Source: Meandrina meandrites (Eukaryota > Cnidaria > Anthozoa > Scleractinia > Meandrinidae). Taken from it: DNA of 64,000 nt. The notes under the pieces are model-generated. The model was not told where the DNA came from. It ran no database searches and worked only from the letters and a program-made list of their open reading frames with translations. The DNA is taken from assembly GCA_963693305.1 (NCBI GenBank), contig OY855914.1, positions 24,795,472 through 24,859,471 of the forward strand, in the 5' to 3' direction. Shown piece after piece: positions 32,901 through 47,900 of the stretch; the stretch's first letter is position 1; each line of letters begins with the position of its first letter. The translations under genes were made by a program, and so were the position numbers.

Positions 32901-35900
32901 AATGTTTGTATCAATCTAAAAGAGCAGCATAAATAAATCTTAAAAATGGTGTAACAATTTTCTGTGAATGAAAAGAAAATGCCTCAATGTTGCGGACATT
33001 ACATAATGTCTGCCTTTTCATCATGTTTTCCTTGATTCTTGAATTTAGCTTTGTTTTATTAATAATTTATTTTGCTTACTGAACATAGCACTGTCAAAAT
33101 AAGTTATATTCCGTTCAGAACTTTGTTATTTGTCATAAAAGTAAGATATAGAACATGTAATGTCTGCAACGTAATGTCCGCAACAAAATAACCAACATAA
33201 TTTCTGGAGACAGAAAGCCTGCCTGGCTAACTTTCTTGTAATAAAACAATGTTTGTATCAAACTAACAGAGCAGCATAAATAAATCTTGAAAATGTTGTG
33301 ACAATTTTCTGTGAATGAAAAGAAAATGTCTCAACGTTGCAGACATTACGTAATGTCCGCAACACAAATTTAATTGCTTTTTTCCCAGAAACAAACAACT
33401 GATTGGTTAAATTTTCAAAGCTTTATGATTGCTTAAGATCAAGGCTTTGCACTCATACTCCAATGATTATTTAAATCTTTTTAGTGTTTTTGATATACTG
33501 TCTTAAGTTCTCTTCCAAACTTTTCCAAACAGTAAGGATTTAAATAGCCCCGAATTCCATAGCCTCCTGGCGAGCGAGTGTGGTCAAGATAAGCAGAATC
33601 ATGGTAATTTCAAACAGCACAGAGTATTAGCTTTCTGCTAGTACAACTTTAAACCAGATAAAATCAATTTGAATTTTTTCACTTTTGCAATGTCTCATGT
33701 GGAATCACCCCAAAGATGATAGCCTTTGACGACGCATTTTATATTCAGCAGAGCCTCTTCCCGGACTTCTTGCTTGACATAATGAAACGGAAAGGCAATG
33801 ACGGGCAAGTGTGTAATTCGAGTACACGTGCATGTGCAGCAGTGTTTGTTCTTTGTGTTGAGAAGACTGGGTCGGAATTTTTTACCAATTTCGTTACCAG
33901 GGCTTCCTAAAAATGGCGGATGATCGGACAGGTAGCGTGCGTGGCGTCTGTTCGAGTTAAATGTGCCAATCGATACCAATCGATGAACGGTTTTTGTGTG
34001 GTTATCGATTGATCATCGATTGACCGATACCAATCGATACCAATTAACTAATTTTATCGATTGATATCGATTGATCGATTGGTTTTCCGATCATCGGTTT
34101 TCATCGATTGGATACACCAGGAAAAAGATACTCTGAGTAGAAAAGGGGTAACTTGCTTAATCCTCGTCATTCCCAGTGAGACATAAGGCAGCAATAATCT
34201 CTTTCCGTTTATACTGTAGCTCCGTTTTGTGCAGCATGTTGTACCTTGCCCCATGCGAGTTTTACCTCACTGAGCTCAGCCATGGGGTGGTATATGATAA
34301 ATCCGAGACTCTGTGAGATGACGCAAGACTAATATCAGTTTGTGAGCACAAGACTTTCTTAGCCTTTTAAAAGAAATTAAAACCCTGAGATGGGGTAGCA
34401 AAAATTAAAACAATGAGCACACTGTTAAATGCAATTGAAGGGCCATTCCCCAACCCTTAATAAGAGTTCTGATGTGTTCTGATGGATGTGCAGGTGAAAC
34501 TCATTTTCATATGAATAGTTTTGCACGAAGACACGTTTTGACACAGAGGCAACAGGTAATTCGGAAATGGCCTATTGCTTTTTGAGCCTGAAAAAAAAAT
34601 TCAAGTTCCATATCACGTTTCTTTCGCAGTTCGCGTTCATGTATTCACTAGTTAGGTCATCTATTCCATATGTGGGACAACTGACCTACCCTCAATGTAT
34701 CAAGGCTTCATACATGTAGTTCAGTTTTTTTTTTAGTTGGGAAAATAATCGCCAGTTGAATAAGACTGATTTTTCTGAAGAAATGCATCATGAAAATGCT
34801 GAAAATAGCGTTTTAGAAACCCCTTGGTAGCTTGCACATCCAAGACCCACACCCCTCAGACCTCCCTAGTGGCTCACACAACCAAGACCCACATCCCTCA
34901 GACCTCCCTAGTGGCTCACACAACCAAGAACAACACCCCTCAGACCTCCCTAGTGGCTCACACAAAAAAAGACCCACATCCCTCAGACCACCCTAGTGGC
35001 TCACACAACCAAGAACAACACCCCTCAGACCTCCCTAGTGGCTCACACAAAAAAAGACCCACATCCCTCAGACCACCCTAGTGGCTCACACAACCAAGAA
35101 CAACACCCCTCAGACCTCCCTAGTGGCTCACACAAAAAAAGACCCACATCCCTCAGACCACCCTAGTGGCTCACACAACCAAGAACAACACCCCTCAGAC
35201 CTCCCTAGTGGCTCACACAAAAAAAGACCCACATCCCTCAGACCACCCTAGTGGCTCACACAACCAAGAACAACACCCCTCAGACCTCCCTAGTGGCTCA
35301 CACAAAAAAAGACCCACATCCCTCAGACCACCCTAGTGGCTCACACAACCAAGAACAACACCCCTCAGACCTCCCTAGTGGCTCACACAAAAAAAGACCC
35401 ACATCCCTCAGACCACCCTAGTGGCTCACACAACCAAGAACAACACCCCTCAGACCACCCTAGTGGCTCACACAAAAAAAGACCCACACCCCTCAGACCA
35501 CCCTAGTGGCTCACACAACCAAGAACAACACCCCTCAGACCTCCCTAGTGGCTCACACAACCAAGAACAACATCCCTCAGACCACCCTAGTGGCTCACAC
35601 AACCAAGAACAACATCCCTCAGACCTCCCTAGTGGCTCACACAAAAAAAGACCCACACCCCTCAGACCACCCTAGTGGCTCACACAACCAAGAACAACAC
35701 CCCTCAGACCTCCCTAGTGGCTCACACAAAAAAAGACCCACATCCCTCAGACCACCCTAGTGGCTCACACAAAAAAAGACCCACACCCCTCAGACCACCC
35801 TAGTGGCTCACACAACCAAGAACAACATCCCTCAGACCTCCCTAGTGGCTCACACAAAAAAAGACCCACATCCCTCAGACCACCCTAGTGGCTCACACAA

Positions 35901-38900
35901 CCAAGAACAACACCCCTCAGACCTCCCTAGTGGCTCACACAAAAAAAGACCCACACCCCTCAGACCACCCTAGTGGCTCACACAACCAAGAACAACACCC
36001 CTCAGACCTCCCTAGTGGCTCACACAAAAAAAGACCCACATCCCTCAGACCACCCTAGTGGCTCACACAACCAAGAACAACACCCATCAGACCTCCCTAG
36101 TGGCTCACACAAAAAAAGACCCACATCCCTCAGACCTCCCTAGTGGCTCACACAACCAAGAACAACACCCCTCAGACCACCCTAGTGGCTCACACAACCA
36201 AGAACAACATCCCTCAGACCACCCTAGTGGCTCACACAACCAAGAACAACATCCCTCAGACCACCCTAGTGGCTCACACAACCAAGAACAACACCCCTCA
36301 GACCTCCCTAGTGGCTCACACAACCAAGAACAACATCCCTCAGACCTCCCTAGTTGCTCACACAACCAAGAACAACATCCCTCAGACCACCCTAGTGGCT
36401 CACACAACCAAGAACAACACCCCTCAGACCACCCTAGTGGCTCACACAACCAAGAACAACACCCCTCAGACCTCCCTAGTGGCTCACACAACCAAGAACA
36501 ACATCCCTCAGACCACCCTAGTGGCTCACACAACCAAGAACAACACCCCTCAGACCTCCCTAGTGGCTCACACAACCAAGAACAACACCCCTCAGACCTC
36601 CCTAGTGGCTCACACAACCAAGAACAACATCCCTCAGACCACCCTAGTGGCTCACACAACCAAGAACAACATCCCTCAGACCACCCTAGTGGCTCACACA
36701 ACCAAGAACAACACCCCTCAGACCTCCCTAGTGGCTCACACAACCAAGAACAACATCCCTCAGACCTCCCTAGTGGCTCACACAACCAAGAACAACATCC
36801 CTCAGACCACCCTAGTGGCTCACACAACCAAGAACAACACCCCTCAGACCACCCTAGTGGCTCACACAACCAAGAACAACACCCCTCAGACCTCCCTAGT
36901 GGCTCACACAACCAAGAACAACATCCCTCAGACCACCCTAGTGGCTCACACAACCAAGAACAACACCCCTCAGACCTCCCTAGTGGCTCACACAACCAAG
37001 AACAACACCCCTCAGACCTCCCTAGTGGCTCACACAACCAAGAACAACATCCCTCAGACCACCCTAGTGGCTCACACAACCAAGAACAACACCCCTCAGA
37101 CCTCCCTAGTGGCTCACACAACCAAGAACAACATCCCTCAGACCACCCTAGTGGCTCACACAAAAAAAGACCCACATCCCTCAGACCTCCCTAGTGGCTC
37201 ACACAACCAAGAACAACATCCCTCAGACCACCCTAGTGGCTCACACAACCAAGAACAACACCCCTCAGACCTCCCTAGTGGCTCACACAACCAAGAACAA
37301 CATCCCTCAGACCTCTCTAGTGGCTCACACAACCAAGAACAACACCCCTCAGACCTCCCTAGTGGCTCACACAACCAAGAACAACATCCCTCAGACCACC
37401 CTAGTGGCTCACACAACCAAGAACAACACCCCTCAGACCTCCCTAGTGGCTCACACAACCAAGACCCACATCCCTCAGACCACCCTAGTGGCTCACACAA
37501 CCAAGAACAACATCCCTCAGACCACCCTAGTGGCTCACACAACCAAGAACAACATCCCTCAGACCACCCTAGTGGCTCACACAACCAAGAACAACACCCC
37601 TCAGACCACCCTAGTGGCTCACACAACCAAGAACAACACCCCTCAGACCTCCCTAGTGGCTCACACAACCAAGAACAACACCCCTCAGACCTCCCTAGTG
37701 GCTCACACAACCAAGACCCACATCCCTCAGACCACCCTAGTGGCTCACACAACCAAGAACAACATCCCTCAGACCACCCTAGTGGCTCACACAACCAAGA
37801 ACAACATCCCTCAGACCACCCTAGTGGCTCACACAACCAAGAACAACACCCCTCAGACCACCCTAGTGGCTCACACAACCAAGAACAACACCCCTCAGAC
37901 CACCCTAGTGGCTCACACAACCAAGAACAACATCCCTCAGACCACCCTAGTGGCTCACACAACCAAGAACAACACCCCTCAGACCTCCCTAGTGGCTCAC
38001 ACAACCAAGAACAACATCCCTCAGACCTCCCTAGTGGCTCACACAACCAAGAACAACATCCCTCAGACCACCCTAGTGGCTCACACAACCAAGAACAACA
38101 CCCCTCAGACCTCCCTAGTGGCTCACACAAAAAAAGACCCACATCCCTCAGACCACCCTAGTGGCTCACACAACCAAGAACAACACCCCTCAGACCTCCC
38201 TAGTGGCTCACACAACCAAGAACAACATCCCTCAGACCTCCCTAGTGGCTCACACAACCAAGAACAACATCCCTCAGACCACCCTAGTGGCTCACACAAC
38301 CAAGAACAACATCCCTCAGACCTCCCTAGTGGCTCACACAACCAAGAACAACATCCCTCAGACCACCCTAGTGGCTCACACAACCAAGAACAACATCCCT
38401 CAGACCACCCTAGTGGCTCACACAACCAAGAACAACACCCCTCAGACCTCCCTAGTGGCTCACACAACCAAGACCCACATCCCTCAGACCACCCTAGTGG
38501 CTCACACAACCAAGACCCACATCCCTCAGACCACCCTAGTGGCTCACACAACCAAGACCCACATCCCTCAGACCACCCTAGTGGCTCACACAACCAAGAA
38601 CAACACCCCTCAGACCTCCCTAGTGGCTCACACAACCAAGACTCACATCCCTCAGACCACCCTAGTGGCTCACACAACCAAGACCCACATCCCTCAGACC
38701 ACCCTAGTGGCTCACACAACCAAGAACAACATCCCTCAGACCACCCTAGTGGCTCACACAACCAAGAACAACACCCCTCAGACCTCCCTAGTGGCTCACA
38801 CAAAAAAAGACCCACATCCCTCAGACCACCCTAGTGGCTCACACAACCAAGACCCACATCCCTCAGACCACCCTAGTGGCTCACACAACCAAGAACAACA

Positions 38901-41900
38901 TCCCTCAGACCACCCTAGTGGCTCACACAACCAAGAACAACACCCCTCAGACTTCCCTAGTGGCTCACACAAAAAAAGACCCACACCCCTCAGACCACCC
39001 TAGTGGCTCACACAACCAAGAACACCCCCCCTCAGACCTCCCTAGTGGCTCACACAAAAAAAGACCCACATCCCTCAGACCACCCTAGTGGCTCACACAA
39101 CCAAGAACAACACCCCTCAGACCTCCCTAGTGGCTCACACAACCAAGACCCACATCCCTCAGACCTCCCTAGTGGCTCACACAACCAAGAACAACACCCC
39201 TCAGACCTCCCTAGTGGCTCACACAACCAAGACCCACATCCCTCAGACCTCCCTAGTGGCTCACACAACCAAGACCCACATCCCTCAGACCACCCTAGTG
39301 GCTCACACAACCAAGAACAACACCCCTCAGACCACCCTAGTGGCTCACACAACCAAGACCCACATCCCTCAGACCACCCTAGTGGCTCACACAACCAAGA
39401 ACAACACCCCTCAGACCTCCCTAGTGGCTCACACAAAAAAAGACCCACATCCCTCAGACCACCCTAGTGGCTCACACAACCAAGAACAACACCCCTCAGA
39501 CCTCCCTAGTGGCTCACACAAAAAAAGACCCACACCCCTCAGACCTCCCTAGTGGCTCACACAACCAAGAACAACACCCCTCAGACCTCCCTAGTGGCTC
39601 ACACAAAAAAAGACCCACATCCCTCAGACCTCCCTAGTGGCTCACACAACCAAGAACAACACCCCTCAGACCTCCCTAGTGGCTCACACAAAAAAAGACC
39701 CACATCCCTCAGACCTCCCTAGTGGCTCACACAAAAAAAGACCCACACCCCTCAGACCTCCCTAGTGGCTCACACAAAAAAAGACCCACATCCCTCAGAC
39801 CACCCTAGTGGCTCACACAACCAAGAACAACATCCCTCAGACCTCCCTAGTGGCTCACACAAAAAAAGACCCACACCCCTCAGACCACCCTAGTGGCTCA
39901 CACAACCAAGAACAACACCCCTCAGACCTCCCTAGTGGCTCACACAAAAAAAGACCCACATCCCTCAGACCACCCTAGTGGCTCACACAACCAAGAACAA
40001 CACCCCTCAGACCTCCCTAGAGGCTCACACAACCAAGAACAACACCCCTCAGACCTCCCTAGAGGCTCACACAACCAAGACCCATATACCTAAGACCTCC
40101 CTAGTGCCTTGTATAGCCAAGACCCACACCCCTCAGACCTCCCTAGTGGCTCACACAACCAAGACCCACATCCCTAAGACCTCCCTAGTGGCTTGCATAG
40201 CCAAGACCCACACCCCTCAGACCTCCCTAGTGGCTTGCATAGCCAAGACCCACATCCCTAAGACCTCCCTAGTGGCTTGCATAGCCAAGACCCACACCCC
40301 TCAGACCTCCCTAGTGGCTTGCATAGCCAAGACCAACCCCCCTCAGACCTCCCTGCTAGTGGATGGAACCTTCGGCAGTTGCAGATCTTGCCTCAGTTAG
40401 GCCAAATGTTTGGCCAAAGCCCTGTTACATGTATGTGAACCAGTTCAGTTTGGATGGAATTGATAAGAGCTGTTTTAGTTTGACCTTATGTTGTCTTACT
40501 ATAATTGTCTTGTATTTTAGTCCATGCTGCTTTTGGCCACAACAGAGTTTATGTTTCTGTTCAGCAAACCATCAGAACTTTATAAAAGGTATGGTATGAC
40601 TTTCAACTGCTTACTAACAGAGTACGTGGGCCACACCGGACAAGGGCCAATATTCCCTAGTATAGCTCGTTCAGGCTAAGCCAAGTTTTTTAAATGGCAC
40701 TCCTTTTCCCTGCAAATTTTGAATTTGCTGTCTTTCAAAAACAAAGGAAAAATACACAGCTCATGACGATTTCTATGGAAAAGGTCTACAGTATTGTGAA
40801 AAAGTAATGCAAACGATAATCGACGAATATCGCGATATATCGGCGATATTTAACGAGATTTTATCTTGAACGATATATCGAGCGATATCTCGTTAGAGCT
40901 ATTGTTTCATTTCTTGGCGAGATATCGTCGCTTTGCGAGATATCGTTTCCTGTCAGCGATATATCGTTTTCGCTTTGCGATATATCGTTTCCCCTTTGCG
41001 ATAAATCGTTTCCACTTAGCGAGGTATCGTTTCCGCTCAGCGAGATATCGTTTCGGTTTAACGTTACATCTTTTCCGCCCAACAAGTTATCGTCGCGGCA
41101 TTGTGAAATACATGTACATTTCTCCAAAGATCATTTACGATAATGACGAATCCTCTTCGTTACGAAGTCAGCTTTTTGAGATGGCGGGTGGCGTGTTTAA
41201 TGTTTTCAATGTTCGCTCATTAACTCTTAACTATAAGCATGTTTAAATCTATCGACCTACCTGCCTTGGTTCCATAAAAAACATCCACTCTATTACTTGT
41301 AAAACCCTATTACAGATTTCATAGCAAAGAAGGCAACTGTATGACAGGATTATCAAAAGCCAGGGAAATTGGATGCTACGCGTGTTTCAGACGGCTCTTT
41401 GATAAGAACAGCAAATTGCCTTCACTTGGATCCAGTTTCCATACGGACGTTTGATTGTTGATTGGCATAGCAACGCGAGAAATGGAATCAACTACGACGC
41501 TTAACAGTAATATTCAAAGTTATTTCAAAGTCATTTAATTCGGCAGGCATACTTGTTTTTCTATCTCTTTATTCTCACTTGATGAAGCAATGTTTAGGCA
41601 AATTACTTTATTATAATTTCCCTGGGTACGAGGGTGTGCAAATTTTGAAAAGCTGCTCGAAAAAAATTCATGACCACAAGCAAACATGACTGCACAGAGG
41701 CCTGGGTTAAATCTGGAAACTGTGTGTGTGTTACAATCAGCTCAAATCGCGTTTCAGCAAGCGAATTCTAAATTTACCTCGATTTCCGCCGCTTTCTCGG
41801 CTCTGACAACAAAACAAAAGAAAACCTGCGATGCTTTTGGGTTGTAGGATCACCTTCGCAATCTATCTATAGAGAGAAACCAGGTATTAAGTTTATTTAA

Positions 41901-44900
41901 GCTTTGATGAATCAATAGTAACTTACTTGTAAATATTCGAAAGTTTATGCGCTAGCTGTGCAATCGCGTGAAAATTGTTATCATTTCCGTGACAACCATC
42001 GACCAATCATTACACAGACGCTGTTTGTTATAAGCCACTGATTTTGGCGGCAGATATTTTTCTATTTTTCCTCACTATAGTTAACGTTCTGTTCGGACTA
42101 AAGAAAACAGGCTATGTACACAGACACGGATTCATCGTACACAATCGCTTCACTATGTTATCATCGCATTATGATAACGATACAATCAGCGGGACTTCAA
42201 ACATCGTACAACATTTATTCTCAGCTTACAAATACGAGTTTGACTGAAAGGAAAAGAAAGGCAACAAAATAAATATTAACAACAAATCTAGCGGGATAAA
42301 ACTAAAAGAAAACTAATGAACATGAACTTACAGAATTTTTCCCGGATGATCAATAGAATCGCCGGCAGGATAGCTTCAAAATTAATAACATGACGAACGT
42401 TGTAGTCACCGCTAACGGTTTAAAAAAAAAATCTAATTTTATGCGCACTAGACTCTGTCCCGGTGGGACGCGGGTAAACCTAATTTACATGAAGTAAAGC
42501 CTAAGTGTAAATTAGTGCGAGAATGTTACACACTACGATAAGTCATTGAAGCGAAGTTCACTACGATATATCGTTACAACGAACTTCGCCGCAACAATAT
42601 ATCATGGCGATATATCGTTTCGCTTTGCGAGATATCGTTGCAACGAAGTCTCGCTAGAACGATTTCTCGGCGAGATATCGCGAACATTGTACCGATATCT
42701 CGCTGATTTATCGTTTTAACCTTCACCGATCCGTGCGATGTTTCGCTGATTTATCGGCGAGAACAAAGCACGATATTCGTCGATTATCGTTTGCATTACT
42801 TTTTCACAATACTGTATATGGCAAAGTCCTGACCACTAAGAACCAGTCACAATGGTCTGATTCACCACAAGTCTGCCTCGCCATATAATAATAATATAAA
42901 TTATTATTAATAAAAACTTTTAATTAGCGGTATACCAAGTGGTAGCAAACAGAAAACAAGAAGATGCAAACATCTTTTAACCACGCTTTTAAAAATTAAC
43001 TCCATTTTTGCTAATTAACAACTTTCTTCCTCAAAGTCACAGTTGAGTTTAATTTTTTGTACTATGAGTAAAGGACTAGTAAAGTAGTCACACGAGTCGC
43101 ACAATCTGTGGTTTATGTTATCCCCAGCTATCTTTTGGACTTAAGCTAGGTGGGTTTTTTCCCTACTAATGACGTAACCCCTGCAAGTATGGGCACACTC
43201 AATTGTTTACCCGTGTCGGCAAATATTTAGTTTTCCTTCAAATCTCTAAACTTGCTTTGATTAAAACAGCCAAAGACTTTACTTCAATTGCCTAAACCCA
43301 CAAGAAATACTTGGAAAATTGCAAATAAATTAATGACCATCGCTTCTGGCTAAATAAACTTGCAAAGTAGACACTATCTTATTTGTCATGTAGCGAAAGT
43401 GAAAGCTGCAACATCAGCGCATTCCATGGCTGATTTAATACCTTTTTTAGTCTATTCGATTTTCCCTTTGAATCCAACATTCTTTTCTTCCTTGGTTTTT
43501 ATCAGTGATGACTTTGGAAAAACATTCAAGCGTATCAATGCTGAAATTTTCAATACTCGTATCAGGAAGGATAGTGGAATTATGAAGAGTCCGGTGAACC
43601 CAAAAAAGGTTTGTTGCATGGATATAGACTATTGTGATAATATCCCGCATGTTATAAAAATATAATTATTACAGGTGTCTATGGCCATGTTTCACAAGGA
43701 CTGGGAACTACCAAATTCAAAAATTTGATTAAAAAAATCAGTATTGACCATGGTGTAGATTTTTGGCCATATCATAAAGTAACATAGTCAGTCCATATGG
43801 GGGAATCTTGACCTCAGTTGTGAGTACAACACAATTACTCTGTCCTCAAACCCACATACCCTTTTATCTGAAATCCAGCAGGGGGGGGGGGGGGGGTGGG
43901 GGCGGGGGGAGGACTCCCATATGGAAGGGATGGGATGCTCATCGGAAATTTTGAATTTAACCCCTAAGAGAGACCAATCTGGGCATGGTGGAAGCTTACG
44001 CAGACCCCTAAAAGAGACCAGTTTAAAGTGCAGACTTGTAAAACATTAGGCAAAGACATTTTGTTACAATGGACTTAGATATTAATGTTATTGAAAACTT
44101 TGTTTATATGAATCAAGTAAATATAACAAATCAAAATTCTTTCTCGTGCAACCCTAAATGGGGGGGGGGGGGGGGGGGGGGCACACTAACCATTAGGCCA
44201 ACATGCCTGCCATGAATATGGAAGTCACCTGATAATGGCTAATTCCTGCTTTTTTATTTATTTACATCTATTTTAGGTGATTCTTGTATCCCACACCATT
44301 CCGTTTTTCCAAAGCAACTCTGGCATTGTAATGACTGAGGACGGAGGAAACACTTGGAAAAAGGTTGTGGTTCCATTTCAGATCTCTGGGCCACTTCTTT
44401 TTCATCCGCGTGAAGAAAACTGGATCTTGGCTAGAGCTGTTGTGAATGGAAGGGTAAGAAGATGCCGAGTGTTGTTTCTACTGCCTGGTTTTTAGCACCA
44501 GTCAAGCACTCTTTAGTTAGGTTTGAATTTTTCCAAACCACCTGATACTGTACTGTTTTTCAAAAGATCTGTTTAGCGCGGATCTGGACCTTCTTTAGCT
44601 TTGTGTAATGCAAGAGTGATGCAAGACAGGCGACTGATAAATTAGATCCAATTTGTTTTCTTTATTGTGTATTTGTAGGCATTCTTATCAAAAGACTTTG
44701 GAGTTACCTGGAAATTTTTGCAGAGTTATGTAAGAAGCCTAAAATGGTGAGATCAACAAAATAATCTTCAATCTATATTAGTACATGTTTTGTGTAATAT
44801 CATCCATTCTTGTTGTGACATTGGACACATTAGGCCTCTTTGTGGGTATAATGCCCTTGGCTGGACATTGTGTGTTTTAAACTTCTTAAGTTTATTCCAC

Positions 44901-47900
44901 CGTTTTGCCATTTCGCCGTATTATGTCACTGAATAGAACACGCAAAATATGACATGTTTATTACACTGTGTCTGTAAATACAGACAGAAAGTGGAGCAGC
45001 AAAATGGCCGGACTAAAGGACCCAAACTTTGCCTTATTTACCTCTTAAATAGTGGAATATTTAATAAATCCCTTATGATGGTTTAACATATAATACGTGT
45101 GTACATTTTGTTCATTGCTTGTATTTTTTTCTTGCCCCTACAGGGCCCAGAAAAAAAATACAACTGGAACTTGCAAAAAACTCATTATATTGTTAAACCA
45201 TTAAGTACATGAAATGTATACAGTATGTAAAACAGCTAGACAGTATAACTACTGTTTGACTTTTGTTATTTTTCTTGAGAGAGTTCCATAATCTTCTGTA
45301 ATTAATAACATTGATATTCTTCTGTGTTTTGAATAGATTCATTAATAAAATCTTAATCATTCCAACAATTCAATTACAAATTTAATAAAATTAAAATTAA
45401 TATTTGACAAACAGGATGGTGTATTAGAGTGACATGCTGGATTTGTAAATGTAACCACTTAACCAACATATTTACATGTGAAGTCATGGTTTATTCATAA
45501 GACTGGAGGTACACATTATTTCAAATGACCATAACATCGAAAAAAAAAAAAAACAGCTGTACAACAGACATTTCTGAGTTACCTTTTGCCTCTGTGTCAA
45601 AGTGAGTCTTCTTGTTCATGAAACCATTCATATGAAATTGAGTTGAACCTGCAAGTCTATTTTCTTGTCAATTTCATTTTGAATGGTTTCGTACGAGGAC
45701 TTCTTTTGAAACCAAGGCAAAAGCCAGCTTGGAAATGAGTGACCTATTGGTCAGGAATAATATTCTTGGTAATTGATTGTTTTCTCAGGGGTGCCAGAAC
45801 AGATCAAAAAGAGGATAAGGAGGAACAAACAATTCTTATGACAGTCTCAACTGGTATGCAAATAAGTGTTTGAAACATACTATATTGTGCACATTTAAAT
45901 GTTGATAAGCTGACGTGACACTTTGACACTTTATACACTAAGTAAAGTAAGGTAGAAAGTGTCTTGCCATAGAACACATCAACAGAATGCCCCCAGCCAG
46001 GGCATGAACCTGGATGGTGTGATCCGGAGTCCAGCACGCTGACCATTAGGCCACTGTGCTGACCAATTCTCAGTTTGGGAATAGTAAAATGGTGTTGATG
46101 ATGATGATGATGATGATGATGATGACAATCATGGTCAGGTGATGATTATGATAACGGTGATGTTGACAAACAATGCTAAGTGTTCTTCTTTCTAAATTAG
46201 TTTTCTGACTGTGAGTGTTCATTTTGCTGCAATTTGACAGATGCTCGGAGCTTCTTAATGGGCGATGCTAAACTGATCAGATCAAGAGACCTGGGAGAAA
46301 ATTTTGAGTGTAAGTTTCCTGTTGAACACACTTTGTTTGTTGTTGTTTGTTGCCATGGATGCGTGGCACAAATGCTCGACTGTCTCTTATTGAACTGTGA
46401 AGCTGCTCAGAGCTTATCAGCTGCAAGCTCTTTTTTTTTTCAGGTCTGTCTTGATAATTATTGTAAGGATAATTTAAATGTTGATTTGAGTGGTTTCTCT
46501 GTTGCTAATGTTATTATTATTATTTAATTTCAAACTGTCGCACACTTTAGCAATCCATGTTCAGCATGTGTACACCTTTGGACTTCAAGGGAAGTTCCTC
46601 TATGTCTCTGTGGACCACAATAAGGTATGCATGACTGATTTGCATGGAAACCAACTTTAGTATAGAGCTCAAAGTGATCTGCTCTGGAGCTTTCTATAAA
46701 CTACCCCAGTCATAGATAGTATTCTTGCGGCGATTGGCCAAATTGTATGGGCTGTACAAAACTTATATACCACATGCTTCCAGGCACTTTGCAGCTTGAA
46801 ATGTCGCGTTCTCTCCAGAATGATGGATATTAAATAAAAATCTTGTTAACCTCATTTTCACGATGCATACCGCAAGAAATAAGGCCAAAGCACAATGGCT
46901 GTGGGCTGTAAAAAGCAGTGAATTTTCTTGTGTTTCCTTTCCTTTTAGAATAACAATACACGTATCATGCATGTGTCAAAGAATGGCGGAGATTCCTGGG
47001 ACCCAGTGCAAGTACCAACTGTCACACCAGAAAGGGTACTTTAATTTATTATTATTTTATTATTAATAATTATTATAAGATGGAATAATGTCCATCCCCA
47101 TGTCCATGGTCATAATGACCATAATGCTTTAGTATGCATGAAAATTCTTTTTTTCTCTTCACAGTTCTATTCCATCATGGATATGTCTGAAGGACTGATT
47201 TTCCTTCATGTTGACGATCCTGGAGGTTTGTCAAGCTATTGAATGAGATTGAACTCATTGCATTTACATATCTTCAAGTTCCCTGTGATTTGAACTAAAA
47301 AACATATATTTCAAGTGTGATAAATCCTTCTTTACTTAATTGTGTAACAGATACTGGACAAGGAGTATTGTACACTTCAGATGCTGACGGAATTGTGTTT
47401 AGTGAATCTCTTCCAAACCATGTGGTAGGTAAACAATGTGTTGTATACATAATATGGAAATTCAAGTTTGATTAAGATTGGTACAATGTAAATTATGTTT
47501 TCATGACAATCACTGGCAGAACTGAGATTCTTAGGGGGAAATTTCCAACAAACTTGTTATTGGTGTTTAGTGGAAAAACTGTGTATGATCAATCATAGAC
47601 ATTGCTTGGCCAATGAGAGACTAGGTACCATGCAAAAATGTGGTTGATGTGTTAATGTGGTTTTTTTTTTTCAGTACACAAATTTCTTAGAAATAAATGA
47701 TTTTTGGAAAGTGGAATCCATGAGAGGCACCTACATTACAAGCATGATGAACAGTGGTGAGTGTGTTCTGAAAATATTATCTAACTCTCTGTACACATTG
47801 CAGGCAGATGATGATGGTGATGGTGAAAGTGCTGCTGATGAACATTGTTCATGAGGCTAAAAAATTTATTAAGGCAAAAGTTAAACTCGAAGTAATGCAG

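Noticed and set aside
34824..40400. Long open frames on both strands (up to 672 aa) reading AHTTKNNTPQTSLV or CEPLGRSEGCCSWL repeats
   Set aside because: They come from a 42-bp tandem repeat with no stop in several frames. They overlap on both strands, shift at every 43-bp unit and lie inside a sortilin intron.
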